From assembly GCA_012838545.1 (NCBI GenBank), contig DUPC01000035.1:1-60635 (forward strand): DNA of 60,635 bases. The letters are read 5' to 3'. The notes beneath the pieces were generated by a model, which saw only the letters and a program-made list of their open reading frames with translations, was not told the DNA's origin and did not search any database. Shown in pieces: positions 34,378 through 43,109 of the stretch (position 1 is its first letter; the number at the start of each line of letters is the position of its first letter). The DNA comes from Acholeplasmataceae bacterium (GTDB lineage Bacteria > Bacillota_I > Bacilli_A > ML615J-28 > CAG-313). The position numbers and the translations under genes were made by a program.

Positions 34378-36087
34378 ATGAACAACAATAAGTGGTGGAA
34401 AGAAGCCTTTGGCTATCAGATTTACATTCGCAGTTTCTATGATGCCAATAATGACGGAATCGGGGATTTGCAAGGGATTACCGAGAAACTTCCTTATCTA
34501 TCCTATTTGGGGGTTAACCTAATCTGGATTTGTCCGTTTTACAAATCTCCCATGGACGACAACGGTTATGATGTGATGGATTTTTATGCGGTGGATAAGA
34601 CTTACGGAACCCTTGAGGACTTTAAAGTGCTTGTGGAAGAAGCACATAAACGGGGGATTAGGGTTATCATAGACCTAATCCTAAACCATACATCCGATGA
34701 ACATTCGTGGTTTATCGAAAGCCGGAAAAGCAAGGATAATCCCTACCGGGATTATTACATTTGGCGTCCTCCCCGTTATGATGAACTGGGAAACCGTAAA
34801 GAACCGACTAACTGGGCTTCCTTTTTTGGGGGCGGTTGTTGGGAATACGATGAACAAACCGATGAATATTACATGAAAATCTTTTCAAAAAAAATGCCCG
34901 ATTTAAATTGGGAAAACCATCAAGTACAAGAGGAAATGGTTAAGGTGGCCAAATACTGGTTGGACCTTGGCGTGGACGGTTTTCGGGTGGATGCGGTGGC
35001 GCATTTGGCGAAAGCTCCGTTTGTGGATTCCGACATGCCCACCAATTATCGATATACCCCGGATTGGGGCAGATTTTCCAATCTTCCCAAACTTCATGAG
35101 TATCTGAAAATGATGCGAAAGAAAGCTTTTTCGGGTTATGACTTGATGGTTGTGGGGGAAGTTGGCGGAGGAGCCTTGGTAGAAGATGCCTTAAAGTATT
35201 CCGCTCCCGAAGAAGAGGAATTAGACATGGTTTTCAATTTTGACCACAATTGGTGCAATAACTCCTGGAGCGCCAAAGATCGCACGGAGTTAAAAATCAA
35301 TGTTCCTCATTTAAAAGAAATGTTCGATAAATGGCAAACAGGTCTTTTCGGTAAAGCTTGGAATGCTATTTACTGGTTGAATCACGATCAACCTCGCGTG
35401 GTTACCCATTACGGCGACGATGAAGGGCCTTTACACGACCGAAGTGCCAAAGCTTTGGCAGTCGCCCTCTATTTTATGTGGGGTACGCCTTTTATCTATA
35501 ATGGTGAAGAAATCGGGATGACCAATCCTCATTTTAAATCAATTGCCGATTTCCAAGATGTTTCTTTTATCACCCAATATTATCTTAATATCCAAAATGG
35601 AACTGATCCTGAGGCTTACATTGCTCATGCGTCGCTATCCACCAGAGATAATGCCAGGACGCTGATGCAATGGAATGATGGTTTGCATGGCGGATTTACG
35701 AAAGGGACCCCCTGGAATTTAATCAATGAAAACTACCGAACCATCAATGTGGAAAGCCAAATAAAAGATCCTAATTCAATCCTTAATTTTTACCGAAAAA
35801 TTATTGAAATTCGGACAAAATCGCCATTTCGTAATATAATTATCTATGGTAGTTATGAACTTATCGAAAAAGAACATAACCAAATTTATGCCTATCTTAG
35901 ACGCTTTGAGGGTCGTAATTTGCTTGTCTTATGCAATCTCACAAAAGAAGCAGCAACAGTGGACAAGCTCCCTTACACTTTGGAAGAGCGCGTCTTGGGA
36001 ACCATGGATAAACAAATCAATATCAATAAAAAAATGGTTTTGGAACCTTACGAAGCTTATGTCTTGGAAATTAAGGAGGAAATATAA
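34378..36087 (+). CDS. malL: Oligo-1,6-glucosidase/alpha-glucosidase (GH13_31-like)
   Basis: This 569-residue cytoplasmic GH13 enzyme begins KWWKEAFGYQIYIRSF, typical of oligo-1,6-glucosidases. I start it at 34378, behind AAGAGG, rather than at an in-frame ATG at 34330 whose extra codons read through a palindrome. Catalytic residues are Asp205 (GFRVDAVAH), Glu261 (VGEVGG) and Asp337 (NHDQPR). The calcium-loop-like DANNDGIGDLQG is present. It would hydrolyse imported isomalto- and maltooligosaccharides from the non-reducing end. Its stop codon is immediately followed by the malQ start. The exact linkage preference is not certain. Confidence 0.88.
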   Translation: MNNNKWWKEAFGYQIYIRSFYDANNDGIGDLQGITEKLPYLSYLGVNLIWICPFYKSPMDDNGYDVMDFYAVDKTYGTLEDFKVLVEEAHKRGIRVIIDLILNHTSDEHSWFIESRKSKDNPYRDYYIWRPPRYDELGNRKEPTNWASFFGGGCWEYDEQTDEYYMKIFSKKMPDLNWENHQVQEEMVKVAKYWLDLGVDGFRVDAVAHLAKAPFVDSDMPTNYRYTPDWGRFSNLPKLHEYLKMMRKKAFSGYDLMVVGEVGGGALVEDALKYSAPEEEELDMVFNFDHNWCNNSWSAKDRTELKINVPHLKEMFDKWQTGLFGKAWNAIYWLNHDQPRVVTHYGDDEGPLHDRSAKALAVALYFMWGTPFIYNGEEIGMTNPHFKSIADFQDVSFITQYYLNIQNGTDPEAYIAHASLSTRDNARTLMQWNDGLHGGFTKGTPWNLINENYRTINVESQIKDPNSILNFYRKIIEIRTKSPFRNIIIYGSYELIEKEHNQIYAYLRRFEGRNLLVLCNLTKEAATVDKLPYTLEERVLGTMDKQININKKMVLEPYEAYVLEIKEEI

Positions 36088-37566
36088 ATGAGAGCAAGCG
36101 GAATCCTTTTACCGATTAGCAGTTTGCCGAGTCCTTATGGAATCGGTACTTTGGGCAAAGAAGCTTTTGAATTTGTTGATTTTTTGAAAAAAGCCGGCCA
36201 ATCTTATTGGCAAGTCTTGCCGCTCGGTCCGACGTCTTACGGTGATTCGCCTTACCAAACATTTTCGGCCTTCGCAGGAAATCCATATTTCATCGATTTG
36301 GACCTATTGGCGAAAGAAGGGCTTTTAAAACAAAACGAATATCGTCATTTGGAAACACCTAATCCCGAACTCGTGGATTATGAGTACCAGTATTTTAACC
36401 GTTTCAAAGTTTTGCGTCTTGCCTATTCGCGTTTTAACCCCCCAAAAGAGTCGGACTTTGAAAAGTTTATAGAAGATAATAAAAAGTGGTTGGACGATTA
36501 TGCACTCTTTATGAGTATCAAAGGCCTTCACAACGACCAAAGTTGGTGGCTTTGGGAGGAAAAGTATAAAAAACGCAATCGCGAAGCTTTGGAGGAGTTT
36601 ATCGAGACACATCAATCGGACATCGGTTTTTGGAAGTTTGTTCAATATTATTTCTTTAAGCAATGGTTAGCCTTAAAAAATTATGCTAATCAAAAGGGCA
36701 TTGAAATCATCGGGGATATTCCGATTTATGTAGCTCAGGACAGTAGCGACGTTTGGTCAAATCCTCTCGACTGGCAATTGGACGAAAACTTGGATCCGAT
36801 TGACGTAGCGGGTTGTCCGCCCGATGCTTTTGCCATCACCGGCCAGCTTTGGGGAAACCCAATCTATAATTATGAGAAAATGGAAAAAGAGGGTTTTGGT
36901 TGGTGGATTGAACGCATCAAGGAATCGTTTAAACTCTATGACGTCGTGCGGATTGACCATTTCCGGGGGTTTGAAGCTTATTACGCTATTCCTTACGGAC
37001 ATCCAACCGCCGAATTCGGCAGATGGGTAAAAGGCCCCGGCATGAAGTTATTCCAAAGAGTAAAAGATGTTTTGGGGGATGTAAGGATTATTGCGGAGGA
37101 CTTAGGGTTCTTGACCCCGGAAGTATACCAGTTGCTTGCGGATACGGGGTATCCGGGCATGAAAATCCTGCAATTTGGTTTTGATCCTTACAATGACAGC
37201 GAATATTTGCCTCATAACTATAAACGAAACAGTTTCGTTTATACTGGTACCCATGACAATATGACGGTGCGTTCTTGGTTTAAAATCTTAAACGAAGCGG
37301 AAAAAGCTTTTGTTAAAGCTTATTTGGACTTTGAGGATGACGAAAAAGTCGCAGAAAAAATGATTAAAGTATGTCTAGCCTCGGTGTGCAAAGTGGCGGT
37401 TATTCCGCTTCAAGACTACCTGGAACAAGGCGATGAAGGACGCATCAATGTTCCTTCCACCCTGGGCGGAAACTGGGTTTGGCGAATTAAGAGCGATGTC
37501 CTTACCGAAGAACTTCACCAAAAAATCTATTCTTGGTGCAAGACTTATCGCCGGGCAAGATACTAA
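36088..37566 (+). CDS. malQ: 4-alpha-glucanotransferase (amylomaltase, GH77)
   Basis: This 492-residue GH77 enzyme disproportionates maltodextrins by transferring glucan segments between chains. The start (RASGILLPISSLPSPYGIG) is characteristic. Active-site residues are Asp290 (VRIDHFRGFEAYYA), Glu337 (IIAEDLGFLTPEV) and Asp390 (YTGTHDNMT). Length is standard. It abuts the glucosidase stop codon directly, with AAGGAGG upstream, so the two are translationally coupled. It is cytoplasmic. Confidence 0.96.
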   Translation: MRASGILLPISSLPSPYGIGTLGKEAFEFVDFLKKAGQSYWQVLPLGPTSYGDSPYQTFSAFAGNPYFIDLDLLAKEGLLKQNEYRHLETPNPELVDYEYQYFNRFKVLRLAYSRFNPPKESDFEKFIEDNKKWLDDYALFMSIKGLHNDQSWWLWEEKYKKRNREALEEFIETHQSDIGFWKFVQYYFFKQWLALKNYANQKGIEIIGDIPIYVAQDSSDVWSNPLDWQLDENLDPIDVAGCPPDAFAITGQLWGNPIYNYEKMEKEGFGWWIERIKESFKLYDVVRIDHFRGFEAYYAIPYGHPTAEFGRWVKGPGMKLFQRVKDVLGDVRIIAEDLGFLTPEVYQLLADTGYPGMKILQFGFDPYNDSEYLPHNYKRNSFVYTGTHDNMTVRSWFKILNEAEKAFVKAYLDFEDDEKVAEKMIKVCLASVCKVAVIPLQDYLEQGDEGRINVPSTLGGNWVWRIKSDVLTEELHQKIYSWCKTYRRARY

Positions 37567-37577
37567 AAGGAGAGGTA

Positions 37578-39056
37578 ATGAAAAAAAGCTTAATTCTTTG
37601 TTTATTGTTCGTTAGTTTGTTTTTAAGTTCCTGTGTAAACAACAATCCTCAAATTGTTGACGATCCCACAGATGAAATCATCGAAACCAATTATTCTTTG
37701 GAAGATTTTTTTAGTTTGGAAAAACCATTGACTATTGATATCATCATCTCCGACGATGAGTTGGAAAAAATCAACCAGGATTATTACGATTTTTCCGCTT
37801 TCGGTTCCAAATCGCCGATTTATCGGATGTGCGATTTAGTGATTACTTATGGCGAAGAAACGGTTACCATCAAAGAAGTGGGAATCCGCATGAAAGGAAA
37901 TACCTCCAGGAGGGATTTCTTCAGTAAAAAAGAAGGAATATATAATTTGATTCATTTCAAATTATCTTTCCAGGAAACCTTTGATGATGAAGACGAATAC
38001 GACCAACCAAAAATTTGGACTGATTCTTCCCAAAGAGAACAACGGAAAAAACGCACCTTTTTGGGCATGAAAGCTTTTGACCTAAAGTGGAACAAGAACT
38101 ATGACGCAACCCATGTCAGACAAATCTATGCTTTTGACAAATTTCGCGAGAATGGCTTGCTTGCTCCTCATGTTACGCTTGCCACGGTTAAAGTAAAGGG
38201 TTCAAGTCTCGGTTTGTATGAAGTATTGGAACCGATTGATAAAGAATTTATTGAACGTTACTTACCGGAAAAAGATTGGGGCGGCGATCTATATAAAGTT
38301 GGATGGAACAACTATAAAGGCGGGGATTTTACCCCTCTTCAAAACCCTAATGAAGTTGGCGTCGAAGATGAAATGATTGCTTATTTTCCTAACTACGACT
38401 TAAAGACCAACAAAAAGAAAAGCAATCATCAGGATATGTTGAATCTCTTGGACCGTTTAAACAATACGTCTGTTAAAGACTTGGATGTGGTTGTTGGGGA
38501 TATTTTGGATATGAATTACTGGACCATGTTTGAAGCAGTTAATTATTTGGTCGGCAATCCTGATGACATTCGCAATCATTACAACAATTATTATCTGTAT
38601 TTTATGGGTTCAACCCATAAAGCGATAATCATCCCTTATGATTACGATCGGATTTTGGGAATTACCAAAGATTGGAACCCAAATGGTGACGCCATGACAA
38701 AAATGGAACCAAATTCGCTTGCCAATACGATGCAAAACGGCACTCAGCAGATAAATCCGCTTTATAAACAGGTTTTGTTGAATCCAAATTCGGTTTGGAA
38801 TAGAGGGTATCTCAACCGATTAATAGAAATCGTTCAAACCGCTCAATTTACGCTGGCAGACTTTTTACCGTATTATGAGAAAGCCAAAGCGCTTTATCAA
38901 AATAAGGTTGTTCCCGATATCAAAAAGGTGAAATCGTCCTATATCGCTTTCTCTTTGACGGAAAGCAACCAAATAAACCGTACGGATGTCAATTTAAGCA
39001 TTGAACTTTATTTTTCCTTAAAGCGCGAAACAATAGAACAAAACATTAATAAATAG
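37578..39056 (+). CDS. CotH-like protein kinase lipoprotein
   Basis: This 492-residue lipoprotein (lipobox LSSC, Cys19) starts at the ATG at 37578 behind AGGAGAGG. The remainder matches the CotH family, secreted atypical kinases known from spore coats and from fungal invasins. Visible features are GIRMKGNTSRR near residue 110, KLSF, RQIYAFDKFRENG, the strand LGLYEVLEPIDKEFI, DMNYWTMFEAVNYLVGNPD (helix with metal/nucleotide residues) and IIPYDYDRILG. Located inside the maltodextrin operon, between malQ and another GH13 gene, it presumably modifies or binds cell-surface proteins of this system. The substrate is unknown, and spores are not implied. Confidence 0.85.
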   Translation: MKKSLILCLLFVSLFLSSCVNNNPQIVDDPTDEIIETNYSLEDFFSLEKPLTIDIIISDDELEKINQDYYDFSAFGSKSPIYRMCDLVITYGEETVTIKEVGIRMKGNTSRRDFFSKKEGIYNLIHFKLSFQETFDDEDEYDQPKIWTDSSQREQRKKRTFLGMKAFDLKWNKNYDATHVRQIYAFDKFRENGLLAPHVTLATVKVKGSSLGLYEVLEPIDKEFIERYLPEKDWGGDLYKVGWNNYKGGDFTPLQNPNEVGVEDEMIAYFPNYDLKTNKKKSNHQDMLNLLDRLNNTSVKDLDVVVGDILDMNYWTMFEAVNYLVGNPDDIRNHYNNYYLYFMGSTHKAIIIPYDYDRILGITKDWNPNGDAMTKMEPNSLANTMQNGTQQINPLYKQVLLNPNSVWNRGYLNRLIEIVQTAQFTLADFLPYYEKAKALYQNKVVPDIKKVKSSYIAFSLTESNQINRTDVNLSIELYFSLKRETIEQNINK

Positions 39057-39066
39057 AGGTGTAAAA

Positions 39067-40353
39067 ATGGCAAAAGAAACTCCTGTAAATTTACGGAACT
39101 GGCAATTTTACCAAATCTTTATTCGTCAGTTTTCTTCGCCCCATGATTTTAAAGGTGCGATTCCCAAATTACCATATGTAAAATCCCTGGGAACCGATTG
39201 TATTCAATTAGTTCCGTTTCACCCTATTGGAGTGTTTCGGCGTAAGGGTACTGTCGGAAGCCCTTATTCAATAAAAGATTATTATAGCGTCGATTCTCTA
39301 AATGGCAACCTAGAAGATTTTAAAACTTTTTTAGAAGAAGCCCATCGCTTAGGAATGAAAGTACTCATGGATATTGTCTTTAACCATACTTCGCACGATG
39401 CGAATTACACTAAAACGCATCCGGATTGGTATTATCAGGATGATTTAGGTAATTTCCAAAACCGTGTAGGCGATTGGTGGGATATCGCCGATTTGAAGAT
39501 TGAGGGTAATCAAGAACTTCAAGACGAACTGCTCAATGTTTTAACCTATTGGGTAAAACAAGGTATTGATGGGTTTAGATGCGATGTCGCGCCTTTGATT
39601 CCGCTGGAATTTTGGGCAAGAGCCCGAAAAGAATTATCAATCCTTAACCCTAATTTGCTTTGGGTAGCCGAAAGCGTGCATCGCAGTTTTATTAAATATC
39701 TTCGTGATTTAGGCTATGAAGCATCAAGCGACGGAGAAATCTATCAAGTTTTCGATATTTGTTATGATTACGATATTTTTGACCATTTTGAAAATTATTT
39801 GTTGGGAAAAGAGCCATTGCAAACTTGGGTTGATAATCTTCTTGACCAAGAGATGATTTATCCGAAAAATTATGTTAAATACCGTTACTTGGAAAATCAC
39901 GATTTTAAACGGATTGCTTCCTATGCGACAACAAATACCCAATTAAGAAACTTTAATGCCATGCTTTTTTTGCTTCGGGGAAGTGTTTTCCTTTTCAACG
40001 GTCAAGAATTAGGCATTGCCCATCATCCAAATCTATTTGAAATTGATGAAGTTGATTGGAATACCAATGATGAAGCAAACCTAACGAGTTTAATCAAAAC
40101 TTTATCCAAATTCAAAAAAGCAACCGGTTATATCAATGATCCGATGAATATTGAAGTTCTAGGCAATGATGTCATAAAAATCGAATACAAACAGCTTGGT
40201 GGCAAACGCACCGTTACTGGTATTTTTAACTTAGGCAAAACCCCGCAAGCGGTTGAAACCCAAGTGAAAGGCAAAAATGTTTTAACCGGTCAAGAAATTG
40301 ACGAGACTGAAATAACCGTTGACGAACCGCTAATTCTTATTAGAAGCGAATAG
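39067..40353 (+). CDS. Cytoplasmic GH13 alpha-amylase-family enzyme
   Basis: This 428-residue GH13 protein has no signal peptide and is shorter than its neighbours. The barrel regions are present: MDIVFNHTSHD (region I), GFRCDVAPLIP with nucleophile Asp173, WVAESVH with Glu202, and LENHDFKRI with Asp279. Region II lacks the usual histidine after the nucleophile, reading CDVAPL. A short C-terminal beta-domain follows. It likely acts on imported maltodextrins or malto-oligosaccharides; hydrolase versus transferase activity cannot be decided from sequence. It is the last gene of the mal operon, followed by a terminator. Confidence 0.85.
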   Translation: MAKETPVNLRNWQFYQIFIRQFSSPHDFKGAIPKLPYVKSLGTDCIQLVPFHPIGVFRRKGTVGSPYSIKDYYSVDSLNGNLEDFKTFLEEAHRLGMKVLMDIVFNHTSHDANYTKTHPDWYYQDDLGNFQNRVGDWWDIADLKIEGNQELQDELLNVLTYWVKQGIDGFRCDVAPLIPLEFWARARKELSILNPNLLWVAESVHRSFIKYLRDLGYEASSDGEIYQVFDICYDYDIFDHFENYLLGKEPLQTWVDNLLDQEMIYPKNYVKYRYLENHDFKRIASYATTNTQLRNFNAMLFLLRGSVFLFNGQELGIAHHPNLFEIDEVDWNTNDEANLTSLIKTLSKFKKATGYINDPMNIEVLGNDVIKIEYKQLGGKRTVTGIFNLGKTPQAVETQVKGKNVLTGQEIDETEITVDEPLILIRSE

Positions 40354-40392
40354 GTTATTTAAACCAACCATAGAAACAAACATTGATTATGT

Positions 40393-40420
40393 AATCCCTA
40401 CTTTTTAGGGATTTTCTTTT
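40393..40420 (+). terminator. Rho-independent terminator of the mal operon
   Basis: AATCCCTA (40393-40400) pairs with TAGGGATT (40406-40413), followed by a T-rich tract. Confidence 0.85.
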
Positions 40421-40447
40421 ATTTTTATTCTTTTTCGTGATTTATGG

Positions 40448-40453
40448 TATAAT
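40448..40453 (+). promoter_or_regulatory. Extended -10 element upstream of the dead GNAT gene
   Basis: TATAAT preceded by TGG lies about 40 bases before the remnant's ATG. No good -35 hexamer is visible. Confidence 0.45.
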
Positions 40454-40492
40454 TTACAATATTAAAAAAAAAAAATTAAGCGAAGTGAGAAC

Positions 40493-41074
40493 ATGAATAA
40501 ACCGATTGACATAGCCAATGTAACCTTAAAAACCGAAAGATTAATTCTTTGGCCTTGGAGATATGAAGACCTTGATTTTTTTTGCCTATGCCAGGGTTGA
40601 CGGAGTCGGTCAAATGGCAGGTTGGACTCCTCACAAAACCAAAGAAGATTCCTTGTACATTTTGGAAAAGTTTATTGAAGGGAAATAAACTTTTGCCCTA
40701 GAATAGGAAGGCAAAGCAATTGGTTCTTTAGGGGTAGAAACCTCCAATGAAATTGTGTTTTGGGAATTTCGGGATAAAAGGGGACGCGCTTTAGGTTTTG
40801 TGCTTTCCCAAGATTATTGGGAAAGGGGTCTAATGAACGAGCGCGGTGAAAGAAGTAATCCGTTATTTATTTGAAGTGGAAAAATTGGATTTTTTTCTTT
40901 TGGGGCCATTATATTGATAATTTCGCATCGATGCGCTTGCAGCAGAAATGTGGGTTCAAACCATACAAATTAATTAAATTACCAACTCCTGATGGGGGTT
41001 TTAAAGACGGAATATATAATATTTTGGATAGAGTTAAATTTGAAAAAAAGGTAGGAGTCAGGGAGGGGATTTAG
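40493..41074 (+). pseudogene. Decayed GNAT acetyltransferase gene
   Basis: The first codons at 40493 encode a normal GNAT start (LKTERLILWPWRYEDLDFF). The frame then shifts at the T run near 40575. It continues as RVDGVGQMAGWTPHKTKEDS… with two in-frame stops (near 40686 and 40704), then IGSLGVETSNE. It shifts again near 40845 and ends with the late GNAT segment SMRLQQKCGFKPYKL up to TAG at 41074. Full length would be about 190 residues of the Acetyltransf_3 type. Several independent lesions, not just homopolymer shifts, show real decay. Confidence 0.85.
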
Positions 41075-41118
41075 AATCAATTGCTTCTTTCCTTTAATTT
41101 TTTAAATCAAATGAAAAA

Positions 41119-41149
41119 AAACTTGTTTCCAAATAGCGAAAACAAGTTT
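41119..41149. terminator. Bidirectional terminator
   Basis: AAACTTGTTT (41119-41128) pairs with AAACAAGTTT (41140-41149). It ends the minus-strand three-gene module and could stop plus-strand transcription of the dead GNAT gene too. Confidence 0.75.
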
Positions 41150-41155
41150 TATTAA

Positions 41156-41902
41156 TTAACCGATTCCGTAATAACCGGTGCCGGATTGTTCGGGAATGAA
41201 TGAACCAAATCCGCCGGTGGAATTGCGTTTTAATTTTAACATTACTAAAAAGCGGTATCCTAAATTCTTAAATCTTGACGGTTTTCTTATCTTAACCCTT
41301 TCGGGAAGGTGTTTGGCGCTTTTACTATGGAGAATCAGCAAACCGTCTTTTTGGTAACGGTAGAGGATGTGCGCCAAATCATTTTGGATTTGATTGCTAT
41401 GCACAATGATTTTGGTGATGCGGTTTTGTTTTAAGAAGTTGCTGGAAGGCATATCTTGAGGAAAGATGGTCCAGCGATTATCGAAAACGCCGCGTTTTTT
41501 TGTTTTTGATTGCATTCTTTTAGAATCAAGTAGAAATACCGGAGGAGCATCGGGGGGAATATCCAATTCTTTCAAAATTCTTGCTCCTGCAAACAAACAA
41601 TTTTGCAAATCCTCCCCATCGATTAAATTATAATGTTTATCGCCGCGCACTCCATTGTATAAAGGAACGGGGCGATAGCCCAGTTTAGCATAAGCCAAAC
41701 CTTCTCTTATGCTTTCTCTTCCTTCCGTATCAACAATAATCATCGTGTTTCTTTCTGATTGATCTGTCCATTCAATTTTTAATTCATCCATTTGCACGAC
41801 TGATTTTTCCGGAAGGGTGGAAAACAAAACCGGTTTTGCCCATTGGGTCCATTTTAACCCATAGGGTGCCCATGTTTCAAATGCTTCGATTCGACGGTCC
41901 AT
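41156..41902 (-). CDS. Unknown protein with Gly/Tyr-rich GGFG tail, partner of ATP-grasp enzyme
   Basis: This 248-residue protein is not a family I can name. The body (about 1-220) is soluble and mixed alpha/beta (MIIVDTEGRESIREGLAYAK, PPVFLLDSKRM, IIVHSNQIQNDL). It ends in a basic stretch and the low-complexity tail GGFGSFIPEQSGTGYYGIG. YgiC/YjfC-type ATP-grasp ligases in proteobacteria are, from memory, encoded beside DUF1190 proteins with comparable Gly/Ser-rich ends. By analogy this tail may be the modified substrate. The last codons of the ATP-grasp gene (AAGGAGTGA) contain its ribosome-binding site, so the two are coupled. The function is inferred only. Confidence 0.65.
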   Translation of the reverse strand: MDRRIEAFETWAPYGLKWTQWAKPVLFSTLPEKSVVQMDELKIEWTDQSERNTMIIVDTEGRESIREGLAYAKLGYRPVPLYNGVRGDKHYNLIDGEDLQNCLFAGARILKELDIPPDAPPVFLLDSKRMQSKTKKRGVFDNRWTIFPQDMPSSNFLKQNRITKIIVHSNQIQNDLAHILYRYQKDGLLILHSKSAKHLPERVKIRKPSRFKNLGYRFLVMLKLKRNSTGGFGSFIPEQSGTGYYGIG

Positions 41903-41908
41903 ATATTG

Positions 41909-43108
41909 TCACTCCTTCAAAATTAAAATGGGAATATCTTTGGCGTTGGCATCAATCCTTGGATAGGGACTTATGCGACCATAGAAACCGGCTCTTTTAC
42001 CGTTTACGGTAAATGCGCCAATGCATAAATGCATCTCTTCGTTTTCTGCGGTTTTTAAAGGCATGCTTTTAAACATTTCTTGGGCCACCCAATACTTGGG
42101 AGCTTTTTTTACCGCTTTGAGGATTTTTTGAAATTCTTTTTCGGTTAGCGCTTTTTTGATGGAAATAGCTTCGCCCACTCGGCCCAGCACCGGTTTATAG
42201 ATCCAATTGCCTTTAACGTTTTTGACGAGTTTAGGGTCAATAGTTTTGGGAAGCAGTTTCTTCCAAGTGTCAATCTTTACGTTTAATTTATCCCATATCA
42301 GAGGAAGCCGCTTGGACTGGGTAAGAATCGCAATCGGATGATTGCAACTGGTAATTGTTTTTTGGAAATAATTTTGCCAATGGGTTTTATGGGGAAGGGA
42401 TGTAAGCCATTCAAGGGGAAAAAACCTCAAAATGGCAGCGATTTTAATTTTCGGAGTAAGCATACTTGATACTCCTTGTTCATTCCAGGTTAAGTGATCC
42501 GGCGCTAAATAGTGCGCAAAGCGGTTGTTTTTATCCAGTAAATCCCCGAAAAATTGCATAACTTGAGAATCGTCCGAATAGGAAGTGGCATAAACTAAGC
42601 CGATATGACCATTTTCGGGAACTTTTTGCATAAACGCTTTTAACAGTTCGTTTCCCAAATGAAAGTGGGGTTTGACGTTTGTTAGGTATTTGCAGGCAAT
42701 TTCCGGTAATATACTCCCTTCTGCATACCCACCCGGAACATCGCTGTTTACTTCGGAAATCATCCAACCGTTGGTTGTGGGATGAAAGTCAAAACGCATT
42801 AAACGAATATTATCCTTTTTTGAATAGTTATTAATCTTTAACATGGCTTTTTCGATTTTTCGGGGCAGTCCCAATTTTTTAATCAAATCCGGTTGCTTAA
42901 GCAAGGCTTCCTCGAGTTCCATGGTTTCTTGGGATAGTTTCTCCGCTTGTTCATCCAAATAATCTGCCGTTCTTTGATCCATTACCAGAACATAGTTTGA
43001 TATCGTATTGTGGTCGCCAACTTGAGGATCCCATTTATAACCGTTGAAGATAACGTCGCTTCGGTAGGTGGGGTAGATTTCATCAGGTATTTTGACTAGT
43101 TTTATCAT
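41909..43108 (-). CDS. Glutathionylspermidine synthase-like ATP-grasp ligase (YgiC/YjfC type)
   Basis: This 399-residue soluble protein fits the ATP-grasp ligase domain family of glutathionylspermidine synthase (PF03738). Supporting segments are RFDFHPTTNGWMISEVNSD (substrate/Mg region), VPGGYAEGS, the SKRLPLIWDKL helix matching the family's SNKAILPLLWEL block, WIYKPVLGRVGEAISI (ATP-binding strand and Gly-rich loop) and YWVAQEMF. It lacks the N-terminal amidase domain of the bifunctional E. coli enzyme. Stand-alone members are proposed to ligate an amine or peptide to a partner protein. It lies one base after the membrane gene and is coupled to the downstream tail protein. Confidence 0.8.
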   Translation of the reverse strand: MIKLVKIPDEIYPTYRSDVIFNGYKWDPQVGDHNTISNYVLVMDQRTADYLDEQAEKLSQETMELEEALLKQPDLIKKLGLPRKIEKAMLKINNYSKKDNIRLMRFDFHPTTNGWMISEVNSDVPGGYAEGSILPEIACKYLTNVKPHFHLGNELLKAFMQKVPENGHIGLVYATSYSDDSQVMQFFGDLLDKNNRFAHYLAPDHLTWNEQGVSSMLTPKIKIAAILRFFPLEWLTSLPHKTHWQNYFQKTITSCNHPIAILTQSKRLPLIWDKLNVKIDTWKKLLPKTIDPKLVKNVKGNWIYKPVLGRVGEAISIKKALTEKEFQKILKAVKKAPKYWVAQEMFKSMPLKTAENEEMHLCIGAFTVNGKRAGFYGRISPYPRIDANAKDIPILILKE

Positions 43109-43109
43109 T

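Noticed and set aside
37578-39056. CotH-like gene as evidence for sporulation
   Set aside because: The family also occurs in non-spore contexts, the protein is a lipoprotein in a sugar operon, and no sporulation gene is present.
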